A stretch of 64,000 nt of DNA, taken from NCBI GenBank assembly GCA_964017045.1, contig OZ024806.1, positions 22,801,088 to 22,865,087 on the forward strand, in the 5' to 3' direction. The notes beneath the pieces were generated by a model. It did not search any database, had not been told where the DNA came from, and worked only from the letters and a program-made list of their open reading frames with translations. Every line of letters starts with the position of its first letter. The first letter of the stretch is position 1. Both the position numbers and the translations under genes were made by a program. Below are positions 30,801-40,200 of this stretch, in pieces. This DNA is from Omphiscola glabra. Lineage: Eukaryota > Mollusca > Gastropoda > Lymnaeidae.

Positions 30801-33272
30801 TGCCTTTTTCACTCCTTCGTACACTGCCGTTCGCCAGCTGGAACGTTGTTCGGCAATGATCTCCCATTTGTTGACTTCAATGTTCGCTTTGTAATATGCA
30901 TTATTAAATTAACGACATAGATTTTTATTCATCACGTCTAGCGTATAGTATATATAGTATGCTTAAGGCATTGTTAGGCAAGGTGTCTTTTAAAAATAAT
31001 ACTTTTTTGTTCCTCATTTGAACTTTCAACTTTTGCACATGACTAATGAATTAAAGCTTTCTATGACCAATGTTTGATAGTGTTTTCACATGACACACAC
31101 ATTCTCTTATGAATGAAACTATGAGAGGAGCGCTGGCAAGTGACTGTGAAAGGTTGCCGATGACAACGTTTTACCCACAGCAAATTATGATCATTTACAA
31201 TATGAACTCTACCGGGTTTTTTAAACCTCATTTAAAATATTCTTGCTTAATTACCTCTAAGTTGATTCTAAATTCATCATCATCATCATGTCCCGTAGTC
31301 ATTCGACCGTTGGGGCGCCACAGATGACATAAAAACTATTCTTCTCCATTCTTCTCGGTCTCCTGCCCTATGCATAGCATCGCCTTGTTGGATTTTCAAC
31401 ACGCAAAAATTAATAATAAAAAAATCGATAATCAATAATGGTTTCACAAAAATGCAGAACCGATAATCGGTTTCAAAACTGGTAAACATAATTTTTTTTC
31501 GTTTAACATCCTTACTCAAAGCAACAAATTTTTAAAGAACTGAAATTTTCTACGTTGTGCAAATCTTTCTGAGCGATCTATTAGCGCACAATTTTCCCAT
31601 AACGCTGATGTTTAAACTGTGAAACCAGTACATCAGAACTTGACCACTATTCTAATCAAATACTTCTTGCTTACTCGAACAGATTGACATGTACGCACTT
31701 GGCGTAACCTATTGGAACATGACCTTTGGTCGCCTGGCCAGGGGTAGCGAGAATTTGTATGAGAAGATAACCCAAAAACCAAACGACGTGCCCTATTTCG
31801 ACAAGTAAGTGCCCATATACCAGCCAGACTGAGATATGCAAGTACCCAAAAATAAGCTAATCTTATTTATGTACACACCCAGACATCAAGCAAGCTTAAA
31901 ATCATTTTAGTACTCAAACAAAAGCCGAGCATTATCATGCCATTATCCTAATTGTAGCCAAAACAATCATACAAAGACTCCAATATGAATTAAGTTTATT
32001 GCTAGTACCCAAATAATGTCACATAGTAGATGGTGTCGGTGGGCCGTCGAGCGCGAGCTCTTAATGCCCCCCCCCAGCTCACCCCCGACAGACCGTGCGG
32101 CGGTACGCCGGGAACAGCCCCCCCCCCCCCGGCCTGGGTGACTACGGTCGACCTAGAACGCTGCGCTTAAAGCGTTCGCAGTCCAATCTACTACCCAAAT
32201 ATCAGCAACGCTTAATCAGGCAAGATTGTTTATTCAAGAAATCAAATATCACCCAAATAGCTGAATATTGACAAGACTTCATTATATAACATTAATGTAA
32301 TGACGTGCTCTGAGCTGGGTGTGAAAAGATTTCTTTCACACTGAAAGTAAAGTTAAATGGAAGTGGGTTGACACGAACATCTGTTTAAATCGCACTTTAA
32401 ATGATTCAACACATCTTATGTAATAAATATTTTAACATGTTTAGATAACACCCTCTGTTAACAGCATTAAAAAAATTATAAAAAACATTCTGTAAAGGTA
32501 AATAAGCAGGGGGAAGTTGAACTTAATAATGAGTTTCACAGGTGAGTTGCAGGCCTGGAAGTACCTTCGGTTGGTTAGAACAAACCATCGGTTGGCTAGC
32601 ACAGACCATCATTGGTTAGAACAGACCATTGGTTGGTTAGAACAGACCATCGGTTGGTTAGAACAGACCATCGGTTGGTTAGAACAGACCATTGGTTGGT
32701 TAGAACAGACCATCGGTTGGTTAGAACAGACCATCGGTTGGTTAGAACAGACCATCGGTTGGCTAGCACTGACCATCGGTTGGTTAGAACAGACCATCGG
32801 TTGGTTAGAACAGACCATCGGCTGGTTAGAACAGACCATTGGTTGGTTAGAACAGACCATCGGCTGGTTAGAACAGACTAATTTTTATGTTTGGGCAGTC
32901 CAGTTTCCTTCTATTCAGTGTTTAAAGTGCCACATTATATAACAGTAATAACGCCCTGGAGGTCTCGCATCGTTAATAAAAAAAAGTGACATTCATGTAT
33001 ATTAAGGACTACAGATAGTTTTGTATGATTTTGTTTTTTATAGAGGTATACGTTTTTTTAGTCTTAAATTCTTGGATTATGTTTATTTCGTCTGTAAGTT
33101 CTTAAAAAGATTAGCCTGATCCTAACTGAATGCAAGTGGCAATCTATTTCACAGAATCTTGTTGACAAACTTGCTTGGATGTCAGCCAACGCTACGCTGG
33201 AACATCTTCGAGCTCATCAGGTTCTACAGTGGCATCCGCCCAGACTTGGAGGATATCTATGATGACTTCTAA
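24704..33272 (+). CDS. Protein-kinase-like gene, probable pseudokinase (four exons)
   Basis: Exons 24704-24892, 28262-28708, 31683-31804 and 33155-33272 join in frame to 291 codons and TAA. The product is one kinase domain with a short acidic N-terminal extension (SDSELDQDVFEELELV). The glycine loop is reduced to LGRRESMVSM (one Gly kept); the beta-3 Lys is kept in RTLKLIP. The catalytic loop is HRDIWPGHFVV (HRD kept, Lys and Asn of HRDLKPxN replaced by Trp and His). DFG is DFS; APE and DMYALG are intact. Catalysis is therefore doubtful and a scaffolding or regulatory role is inferred. The fold looks closest to CAMK/AMPK/TSSK-type kinases, but the family is not settled. Promoter-like TTATAAAAA at 24505; AATAAA at 33633. 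If exon 58157 belongs to the astacin gene, this gene is nested in its first intron on the opposite strand. Confidence 0.85.
24955..25075. repeat. 33-bp short tandem repeat
   Basis: About three copies of TTATGATACTATTTTATTGG units in intron 1 of the kinase-like gene. Confidence 0.75.
25080..25485. repeat. 28-bp minisatellite resembling mini-introns
   Basis: About 14 units; each holds donor-like GTATGT and, ten bases on, a TTTTTCCTCTTAG acceptor-like tract. Confidence 0.92.
25540..25680. repeat. About 35-bp tandem repeat, 4 copies
   Basis: Units with TATGGCACTGTCTTG and AATGGGCCTGTGCG. Confidence 0.85.
26107..26175 (-). mobile_element. Retrotransposon 3' tail with (TTA)n
   Basis: A (TTA/TAA)n microsatellite adjoins a TATATAGCGCGGTACC-type segment. 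On the minus strand this resembles the microsatellite tail of CR1/RTE-like elements. Only the end is recognisable. Confidence 0.35.
26589..27172 (+). mobile_element. Unnamed GC-rich dispersed element, long copy
   Basis: 584 bp of GC-rich sequence flanked by perfect 16-bp direct repeats (AGCGCGCTTTAATAAA at 26573-26588 and 27173-27188). The 5' part (GTCGGTGGGCCGTCGAGCG, a poly-C run, then a GGACGC/GCGTCC hairpin near 26760) is shared with 32016-32191 and partly with 54551-54690. Long target duplications suggest a retroposon. No ORF or tRNA-like head recognised. Confidence 0.6.
27548..27920 (-). pseudogene. Non-LTR retrotransposon C-terminus with CCHH finger, frameshifted
   Basis: Reads MEDNRLPKKLFFIELALGKR, a stop, DTLKAALKAF, then a frameshift and WWRSTAKKWAQSHE, ending in a zinc finger CPRCQRLFRERIGLASHLRTH. 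This is the classic C-terminal tail of Jockey/RTE-like ORF2 proteins. At least one stop and one frameshift mean it is dead. It lies in intron 1 of the kinase-like gene, antisense. Confidence 0.75.
28195..28275. repeat. Triplicated acceptor and exon start
   Basis: Three 27-bp copies of AATATTTCCAGCTGATTCCAA. The last copy is the true acceptor of kinase exon 2. Confidence 0.85.
28262..28708 (+). CDS. Kinase-like gene exon 2: alphaC to APE
   Basis: 149 codons from LIPMRGHKK through NEVAILSELKHP (alphaC Glu and beta4), the hinge FVLCYNYCSQGDLLEVI, catalytic HRDIWPGHFVV, LIDFSKAM and YSAPEVDGE. GTAAGC donor. The acceptor TTTTCAG plus the first twelve exon bases occurs three times in tandem just upstream. 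Confidence 0.92.
28712..29015. repeat. 21-bp minisatellite starting at an exon donor
   Basis: About 12 degenerate units of GCTCTAATGTGGTCTATTGT, beginning within a few bases of the exon 2 donor of the kinase-like gene. Confidence 0.88.
29016..30123. other. Intron 2 unique sequence
   Basis: Part of the kinase-like gene intron; no coding or repeat signal recognised. Confidence 0.5.
30124..30182. mobile_element. hAT terminal fragment
   Basis: CAAGGAGCACCAAACT followed by GGTTCGCGGGCTGGATCCGG resembles the end of Charlie-type hATs (GGTCGCCAAACT and a GGCCCGCG hairpin). No partner end was found. Confidence 0.4.
30640..30902 (-). pseudogene. Non-LTR retrotransposon C-terminal fragment with CCHC finger
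   Basis: An open minus-strand stretch encodes NKWEIIAEQRSSWRTAVYEG, VKKAEDVRNEALARKR and CVKCRRDCHSRIGLVSHSSKC, then a stop. It continues the domain seen at 1-168 and is probably the same family. It lies in intron 2 of the kinase-like gene. Confidence 0.75.
31266..31390 (-). pseudogene. 3' end of an RTE-like element with (ATG)n tail
   Basis: The minus strand encodes AMHRAGDREEWRRIVFMSS and VAPQRSNDYGT, then a stop, followed by a short (GAT)n tail. This is a very common C-terminus of lophotrochozoan non-LTR elements. It is a different family from its neighbour at 30640. Confidence 0.65.
31683..31804 (+). CDS. Kinase-like gene exon 3: C-lobe
   Basis: Encodes IDMYALGVTYWNMTFGRLAR, corresponding to the DxWSLGV helix F, then NLYEKITQKPNDVPYFD. 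CGAACAG acceptor, GTAAGT donor, phase 2. Confidence 0.87.
32016..32191 (+). mobile_element. Unnamed GC-rich dispersed element, short copy
   Basis: 176 bp flanked by TACCCAAATA direct repeats (32006-32015 and 32192-32201). It starts like the copy at 26589 (ATGTCRCATA) and ends shortly after the same hairpin, here with GAACGC/GCGTTC stems, a compensatory pair change. It lies in intron 3 of the kinase-like gene. Confidence 0.6.
32565..32880. repeat. 21-bp minisatellite, about 15 copies
   Basis: Units of GGTTGGTTAGAACAGACCAT. The length is divisible by 3, so there are long artefactual ORFs on both strands. Confidence 0.93.
33155..33272 (+). CDS. Kinase-like gene exon 4: C-terminus
   Basis: Begins with one base completing Lys and encodes ILLTNLLGCQPTLRWNIFEL, then RPDLEDIYDDF and TAA. 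TPLLRW-like LRWN stands where active kinases have RxT/S; the invariant helix H-I arginine seems kept. An AATAAA follows at 33633. Confidence 0.85.
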
Positions 33273-33632
33273 ACACAGGTGTTTGAGGGTGTGATCCACG
33301 TGTTAGTCCGACTAACTATTTATTTTGTGTGTTATTTTTTTTAAAATTTTGAATGCGCTCGTTGGATCAATGTAAAAATGTGTGGATCTACCACTTTATT
33401 GGTTATTCCAGCTTATTGTGGAACTATATTAATAATTATGAACGTTTTTAGCGACATGCCTTTTATAAAACACCGATCTTTGGGTATTTTGGGTGTGTTA
33501 TTGCATCAAAGCTAATTATTGGTTATCTGATAATCTCGGAAGCAAAATGTTTTTAAATTGATTGGAATTTAATATATATCATAACGGGAATGAAGTAGAT
33601 TACATTTTACAATAGATCTATACATTGGTGTA

Positions 33633-33638
33633 AATAAA
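33633..33638 (+). terminator. Candidate polyadenylation signal of kinase-like gene
   Basis: AATAAA 361 bp after the TAA of the kinase-like gene and just before a 21-bp minisatellite starts. Confidence 0.4.
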
Positions 33639-33674
33639 AATGTCACGTATATTTATACATGCAGTTTTGAAAAA

Positions 33675-34370
33675 AAATGTCTAATGTCCACACAACAAAG
33701 TGCCATGCCCACACAACAGAGGGTTATGTCCATATAACAAAAGGTAATTTCCACACAACAAATGTGTCATGTCCAGATAACAATGTGTCATGTCCACATA
33801 ACAATGTGTCATGTCCAGATAACACAGTGCCATGCCCACACGACAAAGTGCTATGCCCACACGACAGAGTGCATTGCCCACACGACAGAGTGCCTTGCCC
33901 ACACGACAAGGTGCCATGCCCACACGACAAGGTGCCATGCCCACACGACAAGGTGCCATGCCCACACGACAAGGTGCCATGCCCACACAAGGTGCCATGC
34001 CCACACAAGGTGCCATACCCACACAACAAGGTGCCATGCCCACACAACAAAGTGTCATGCCCACACAACAAAGTGCCATGCCCACACAACAAATTGTATT
34101 GCCCACACAACAAATAGGCATGCCCACACAACAAAGTTTCATGCCCACACAACAAAGTGTCATGCCCACACAACAAAGTGTCATGTCCACACAACAAAGT
34201 GTCATGCCCACACAACAAAGTGTCATGCCCAAACAAAAAAATGTCATGCCCACACAACAAAGTGTCATGCCCACACAACAAAGTGTCATGCCCACACAAC
34301 AAAGTGTCATGCCCACACAACAAATTGTCAGGCCCAGACAACAATGTGTCATGTCCAAATGACAAACATT
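33675..34370. repeat. 21-bp minisatellite, about 33 copies
   Basis: Units of CAACAAAGTGTCATGCCCAC with internal subfamilies (GACA/GGTGCC and AACA/GTGTC). It begins right after the kinase-like gene's polyadenylation signal. Four overlapping ORFs up to 225 codons are repeat artefacts. Confidence 0.93.
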
Positions 34371-34379
34371 GTGAGCCTT

Positions 34380-35065
34380 TTTAATTTAAAACTATAGAAC
34401 TATATTTCAGTTTATATATTTTTAATACAGTTTATTTCAAATTGTGTCTGTTTCGAAGTCGATCTCAATATACACAACGTAAAACAAAAGATTGAGAAGT
34501 CAAATCTAATCGATGTAGATTAAGTTATAGATAGCTGAAATTATGCAGGAATTTCTTTATTATTACTATAACTATTATTATGATTATTATTCTTGTCATT
34601 ATTATTATTATCATCAGTTTTTTTTAAAACCTTATTATTAATTTTTATTATAAAATCACTGTCATCATTACTTTCATTAAATCTGTTATAATTCATCTTG
34701 AAAAAATGTCATTTTATTGACTTCGATAAATAAATTTATGCAGAAAATCTCATTCTTCCGATTTTCATGCATACGTTATAAAATTGTATAACATACTTGA
34801 CTTTTGCGCGATTCCATTGTCACCAGTGTAACCCACCTACTATTAAATTTTGGACAAGTAGATGGGGGTGAATGAATACGATAAAATTTAATTGTAAATG
34901 CAATGAGGTGGAATGAGACCAAAGGAATTAAAACAGTTTTATTCAACGTGTGATCTTAATCAATTGTTTATACCATTTAATGTATAGTTTTATTGGAAAC
35001 CACGATTTGTAAATATGTTTCTGTGATTCCATCTCACTTGATAATTAAAATTTTGATGTTTTCAA
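34380..35065. other. No gene seen
   Basis: AT-rich, with ATT/TTA microsatellite-like sequence at about 34560-34640. Confidence 0.5.
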
Positions 35066-35069
35066 ATTA

Positions 35070-35485
35070 AAGCAAAAAGAGGTGAAAGAGTTCAGAAACA
35101 TGTTCAGAAATAAGTTCAGAAACAAGAGTTCAGAAAAAATGTTCAGAAACAAGATTCAGAAATATGTTCAGAAATAAGTTCAGAAACAAGATCCAGAAAC
35201 ATATTCAGAAATAAGTTCAGAAACAAAAGTTCAGAAAAATGTTCAGAAATAGGTTTAGAAACACGAGCTCAGAAAAATGTTCAGAAATAAGTTCAGAAAC
35301 AAGAGTTCAGAAAAAATGTTCAGAAACAAGATTCAGAAATATGTTCAGAAATAAGTTCAGAAACAAGATCCAGAAACATATTCAGAAATAAGTTCAGAAA
35401 CAAAAGTTCAGAAAAATGTTCAGAAATAGGTTCAGAAACTAGAGTTCAAAAACATGATCAGAGATAGGTCAGAAAAAAAGAGTGT
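35070..35485. repeat. GTTCAGAAAYAA minisatellite with a 190-bp higher-order duplication
   Basis: 14-18 bp units; the block from about 35100 is repeated from about 35280 with almost no change. Confidence 0.88.
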
Positions 35486-36134
35486 TATAAGGACATGGGG
35501 CTTTTGGAGACATTGCTCATATACACATTGATTCATATAGCCAAAGTGTTAAAATTACAGCTAAACAAACCCCGATGTCAGTGATAAAACAAAATAACGG
35601 TGAAAGACGCCACATTTTCGCACTTGAGATGCTCCCGACCAAGTTTTTTTTTTCCACTACAGAATATAATGATTAAAACAAATACCAGAAGGTAATTAAC
35701 TCATGTTGGAACACGTGAGAAGTGTGAGAGTTGTCGCTCTTCTTGACGCTTACACAATCGTGCTCCACAGCTACTATTACGGTAAAACTTTCGTTTTCAC
35801 ATATCTTTCGACCTAAAGTAAACATCTACATCTAAGATATTCGATTTAATTTGTAAATATGTTGTTGAAGTTCTCCGTTGAAGTAAATAAATCAATATTT
35901 CCTATCAAGAGCATTGCCGTTTATTAGTAATTAATAGTTATAAATAGTTTTTGAAATACGATACGACAAAACAAGTTGTCTACATTACTGCGCATGCTCG
36001 TCTGTCACGCCTTGTGGCATCACTCCATCATGATCACGCCCATTGCTTCCTTCCTTCCTCCGGGCACACTCGTGATACGGCCAGACGACATGAAATAGTT
36101 TGCATTAATTTGCATACATTTGTCTGACGGGAAT

Positions 36135-36212
36135 ATGAGAACAATAATGGAGTACAAAGGACATGTACGCCTTGGGAAAGAACGGACGGGGGGAGCACCT
36201 GGGAGCATCGAA
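36135..36212 (+). CDS. Speculative first coding exon
   Basis: An ATG with 26 open codons (MRTIMEYKGHVRLGKERTGG, then APGSIE) ends at a consensus GTAAGT donor in phase 0, in a CpG-richer patch containing GCGCATGC. It is phase-compatible with the open exon-like stretch at 37030. The peptide is not recognised. It could equally be chance. Confidence 0.22.
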
Positions 36213-37029
36213 GTAAGTAGGGGAGTGGGTTCAACGGCACCCCTTTGGGTGCGTGGTGGAACGTGTTGACCCTCCAAGGGTGCGCCCGGGGTCTTAAAGC
36301 GGGTCATTAAATTACGTTACGGCAAAGATAGTTTCCATGGAAACAGGGAATAATGATTCATTTTGTAAAAATAAAATAGTGATCATTAAATTTCTTATTT
36401 TGAATGAATCAACTGCGATGTCTTATCGAAATCATCTTCCGCTCAAAGGTGTCATTAGTCTTTGAAACCACATTTGTTATAGCAACATGAATAATCTAAT
36501 TAAGGTTATGTAAAACTACAGAAAGGTCAGTCCTTAGAAATTAATCTTGGAACTTCGTTCTGCTAATGAGGAGTCCAATTGCAAACCTGTTAAGTAACGT
36601 ATGGTTTATTTTGAGAAAAATCAGTTGTTTTTTTTTAAATTAAATTTATATAACAAAATTTCGAACTTATATTTTTTAATGGTAACATTTTAGACTCAAA
36701 TGAAGCTTTTGATTCATTAAATACATAAAATACTCTAGATTGACATTTAACAAACCAGCCAAAATAGTTAACTCATATTATTTCAAAAAATCAGGTTTTG
36801 CAATTGGACCACTCAAAATGACTTCAAATCCAGGCATATGTTCACGGCTATATTGTGGCCCCATGTGCTCATACCTTTTCAAATTTTATGACCTGGCGAG
36901 ATGTCCTAATTAAAATAGTTATAGTTTAAATGCAGTATATATCATGAATTCCATATGTAGATTACAAAATACATTTCTAAAAAAAAAATTATGTCACATT
37001 GCATTTTTTTTTCCCAAACAAATTTGTAG

Positions 37030-37202
37030 ATTACAGTAAATGTCGTCCGCTTAATTCGTGGGCCGAGAACCCTTGAAAATATCCCAGATATAATTACTGA
37101 CTATTCTACGAAACTTGATGTTGATGCAATGTTTGAAGATGAGGACGCAAGACTTCCACAAAGCCCTTGTGTTGGAATCACGCTGTCAATATCATCAGTG
37201 TC
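37030..37202 (+). CDS. Speculative internal exon feeding the 47-bp array
   Basis: 58 open codons start right after a pyrimidine-rich TTTGTAG acceptor and end at a GTGAGC donor. The peptide (ITVNVVRLIRGPRTLENIPD, then KLDVDAMFEDEDARLPQSP) looks protein-like but is not recognised. The last 42 exon bases plus the donor are the first unit of the 47-bp array. No next exon was identified. Confidence 0.28.
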
Positions 37203-40200
37203 GTGAGCAGCCCTTGTGTTGGAATCACGCTGTCAATATCATCAGTGTCGTGAGCAGCCCTTGTGTTGGAATCACGCTGTCAATATCATCAGTGTCGTGA
37301 GCAGCCCTTGTGTTGGAATCACGCTGTCAATATCATCAGTGTCGTGAGCAGCCCTTGTGTTGGAATCACGCTGTCAATATCATCAGTGTCGTGAGCAGCC
37401 CTTGTGTTGGAATAACGCTGTCAATATCATCAGTGTCGTGAGCAGCCCTTGTGTTGGAATAACGCTGTCAATATCATCAGTGTCGTGAGCAGCCCTTGTG
37501 TTGGAATAACGCTGTCAATATCATCAGTGTCGTGAGCAGCCCTTGTGTTGGAATAACGCTGTCAATATCATCAGTGTCGTGAGCAGCTCCTGTGTTGGAA
37601 TAACGCTGTCAATATCATCAGTGTCGTGAGCAGCCCTTGTGTTGGAATAACGCTGTCAATATCATCAGTGTCGTGAGCAGCCCTTGTGTTGGAATCACGC
37701 TGTCAATATCATCAGTGTCGTGAGCAGCCCTTGTGTTGGAATCACGCTGTCAATATCATCAGTGTCGTGAGCAGCCCTTGTGTTGGAATCACGCTGTCAA
37801 TATCATCAGTGTCGTGAGCAGCCCTTGTGTTGGAATAACGCTGTCAATATCATCAGTGTCGTGAGCAGCCCTTGTGTTGGAATAACGCTGTCAATATCAT
37901 CAGTGTCGTGAGCAGCCCTTGTGTTGGAATAACGCTGTCAATATCATCAGTGTCGTGAGCAGCCCTTGTGTTGGAATAACGCTGTCAATATCATCAGTGT
38001 CGTGAGCAGCTCCTGTGTTGGAATAACGCTGTCAATATCATCAGTGTCGTGAGCAGCCCTTGTGTTGGAATAACGCTGTCAATATCATCAGTGTCGTGAG
38101 CAGCCCTTGTGTTGGAATCACGCTGTCAATATCATCAGTGTCGTGAGCAGCCCTTGTGTTGGAATCACGCTGTCAATATCATCAGTGTCGTGAGCAGCCC
38201 TTGTGTTGGAATCACGCTGTCAATATCATCAGTGTCGTGAGCAGCCCTTGTGTTGGAATAACGCTGTCAATATCATCAGTGTCGTGAGCAGCCCTTGTGT
38301 TGGAATCACGCTGTCAATATCATCAGTGTCGTGAGCAGCCCTTGTGTTGGAATCACGCTGTCAATATCATCAGTGTCGTGAGCAGCCCTTGTGTTGGAAT
38401 CACGCTGTCAATATCATCAGTGTCGTGATCAGCCCTTGTGTTGGAATCACGCTGTCAATATCATCAGTGTCGTGAGCAGCCCTTGTGTTGGAATAACGCT
38501 GTCAATATCATCAGTGTCGTGAGCAGCCCCTGTGTTGGAATAACGCTGTCAATATCATCAGTGTCGTGAGCAGCCCTTGTGTTGGAATAACGCTGTCAAT
38601 ATCATCAGTGTCGTGAGCAGCCCTTGTGTTGGAATAACGCTGTCAATATCATCAGTGTCGTGAGCAGCTCCTGTGTTGGAATAACGCTGTCAATATCATC
38701 AGTGTCGTGAGCAGCCCTTGTGTTGGAATAACGCTGTCAATATCATCAGTGTCGTGAGCAGCCCTTGTGTTGGAATAACGCTGTCAATATCATCAGTGTC
38801 GTGAGCAGCCCCTGTGTTGGAATCACGCTGTCAATATCATCAGTGTCGTGAGCAGCCCTTGTGTTGGAATCACGCTGTCAATATCATCAGTGTCGTGAGC
38901 AGCCCTTGTGTTGGAATCACGCTGTCAATATCATCAGTGTCGTGAGCAGCCCTTGTGTTGGAATCACGCTGTCAATATCATCAGTGTCGTGAGCAGCCCT
39001 TGTGTTGTAATCACGCTGTCAATATCATCAGTGTCGTGAGCAGCCCTTGTGTTGGAATAACGCTGTCAATATCATCAGTGTCGTGAGCAGCCCTTGTGTT
39101 GGAATAACGCTGTCAATATCATCAGTGTCGTGAGCAGCCCTTGTGTTGGAATCATCCTGTCAATATCATCAGTGTCGTGAGCAGCCCTTGTGTTGGAATA
39201 ACGCTGTCAATATCATCAGTGTCGTGAGCAGCCCTTGTGTTGGAATAACGCTGTCAATATCATCAGTGTCGTGAGCAGCCCTTGTGTTGGAATCATCCTG
39301 TCAATATCATCAGTGTCGTGAGCAGCCCTTGTGTTGGAATAACGCTGTCAATATCATCAGTGTCGTGAGCAGCCCTTGTGTTGGAATCACGCTGTCAATA
39401 TCATCAGTGTCGTGAGCAGCCCTTGTGTTGGAATCACGCTGTCAATATCATCAGTGTCGTGAGCAGCCCTTGTGTTGGAATCACGCTGTCAATATCATCA
39501 GTGTCGTGAGCAGCCCCTGTGTTGGAATAACGCTGTCAATATCATCAGTGTCGTGAGCAGCCCTTGTGTTGGAATAACGCTGTCAATATCATCAGTGTCG
39601 TGAGCAGCCCTTGTGTTGGAATAACGCTGTCAATATCATCAGTGTCGTGAGCAGCCCCTGTGTTGGAATCACGCTGTAAATATCATCAGTGTCATGAGCA
39701 GCCCTTGTGTTGGAATCACGCTGTCAATATCATCAGTGTCGTGAGCAGCCCTTGTGTTGGAATCACGCTGTCAATATCATCAGTGTCGTGAGCAGCCCTT
39801 GTGTTGGAATCACGCTGTCAATATCATCAGTGTCGTGAGCAGCCCTTGTGTTGGAATCACGCTGTCAATATCATCAGTGTCGTGAGCAGCCCTTGTGTTG
39901 GAATCACGCTGTCAATATCATCAGTGTCGTGAGCAGCCCTTGTGTTGGAATAACGCTGTCAATATCATCAGTGTCGTGAGCAGCCCTTGTGTTGGAATAA
40001 CGCTGTCAATATCATCAGTGTCGTGAGCAGCCCTTGTGTTGGAATAATGCTGTCAATATCATCAGTGTCGTGAGCAGCCCTTGTGTTGGAATAACGCTGT
40101 CAATATCATCAGTGTCGTGAGCAGCCCTTGTGTTGGAATAACGCTGTCAATATCATCAGTGTCGTGAGCAGCCCTTGTGTTGGAATAACGCTGTCAATAT

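Noticed and set aside
32517..32942. ORF with QTIGWLE repeats
   Set aside because: Intronic 21-bp minisatellite inside the kinase-like gene.
33681..34397. Long ORFs (up to 225 codons) on both strands, Cys/Gly- or His/Thr-rich
   Set aside because: They come from a 21-bp repeat with no stop in several frames. There is no homology, no splice context, and equal openness in many frames.
36020..36307. 95-codon minus-strand ORF rich in Pro/Arg
   Set aside because: No family similarity; a GC-rich patch makes open frames likely, and the opposite strand has the better splice signal.
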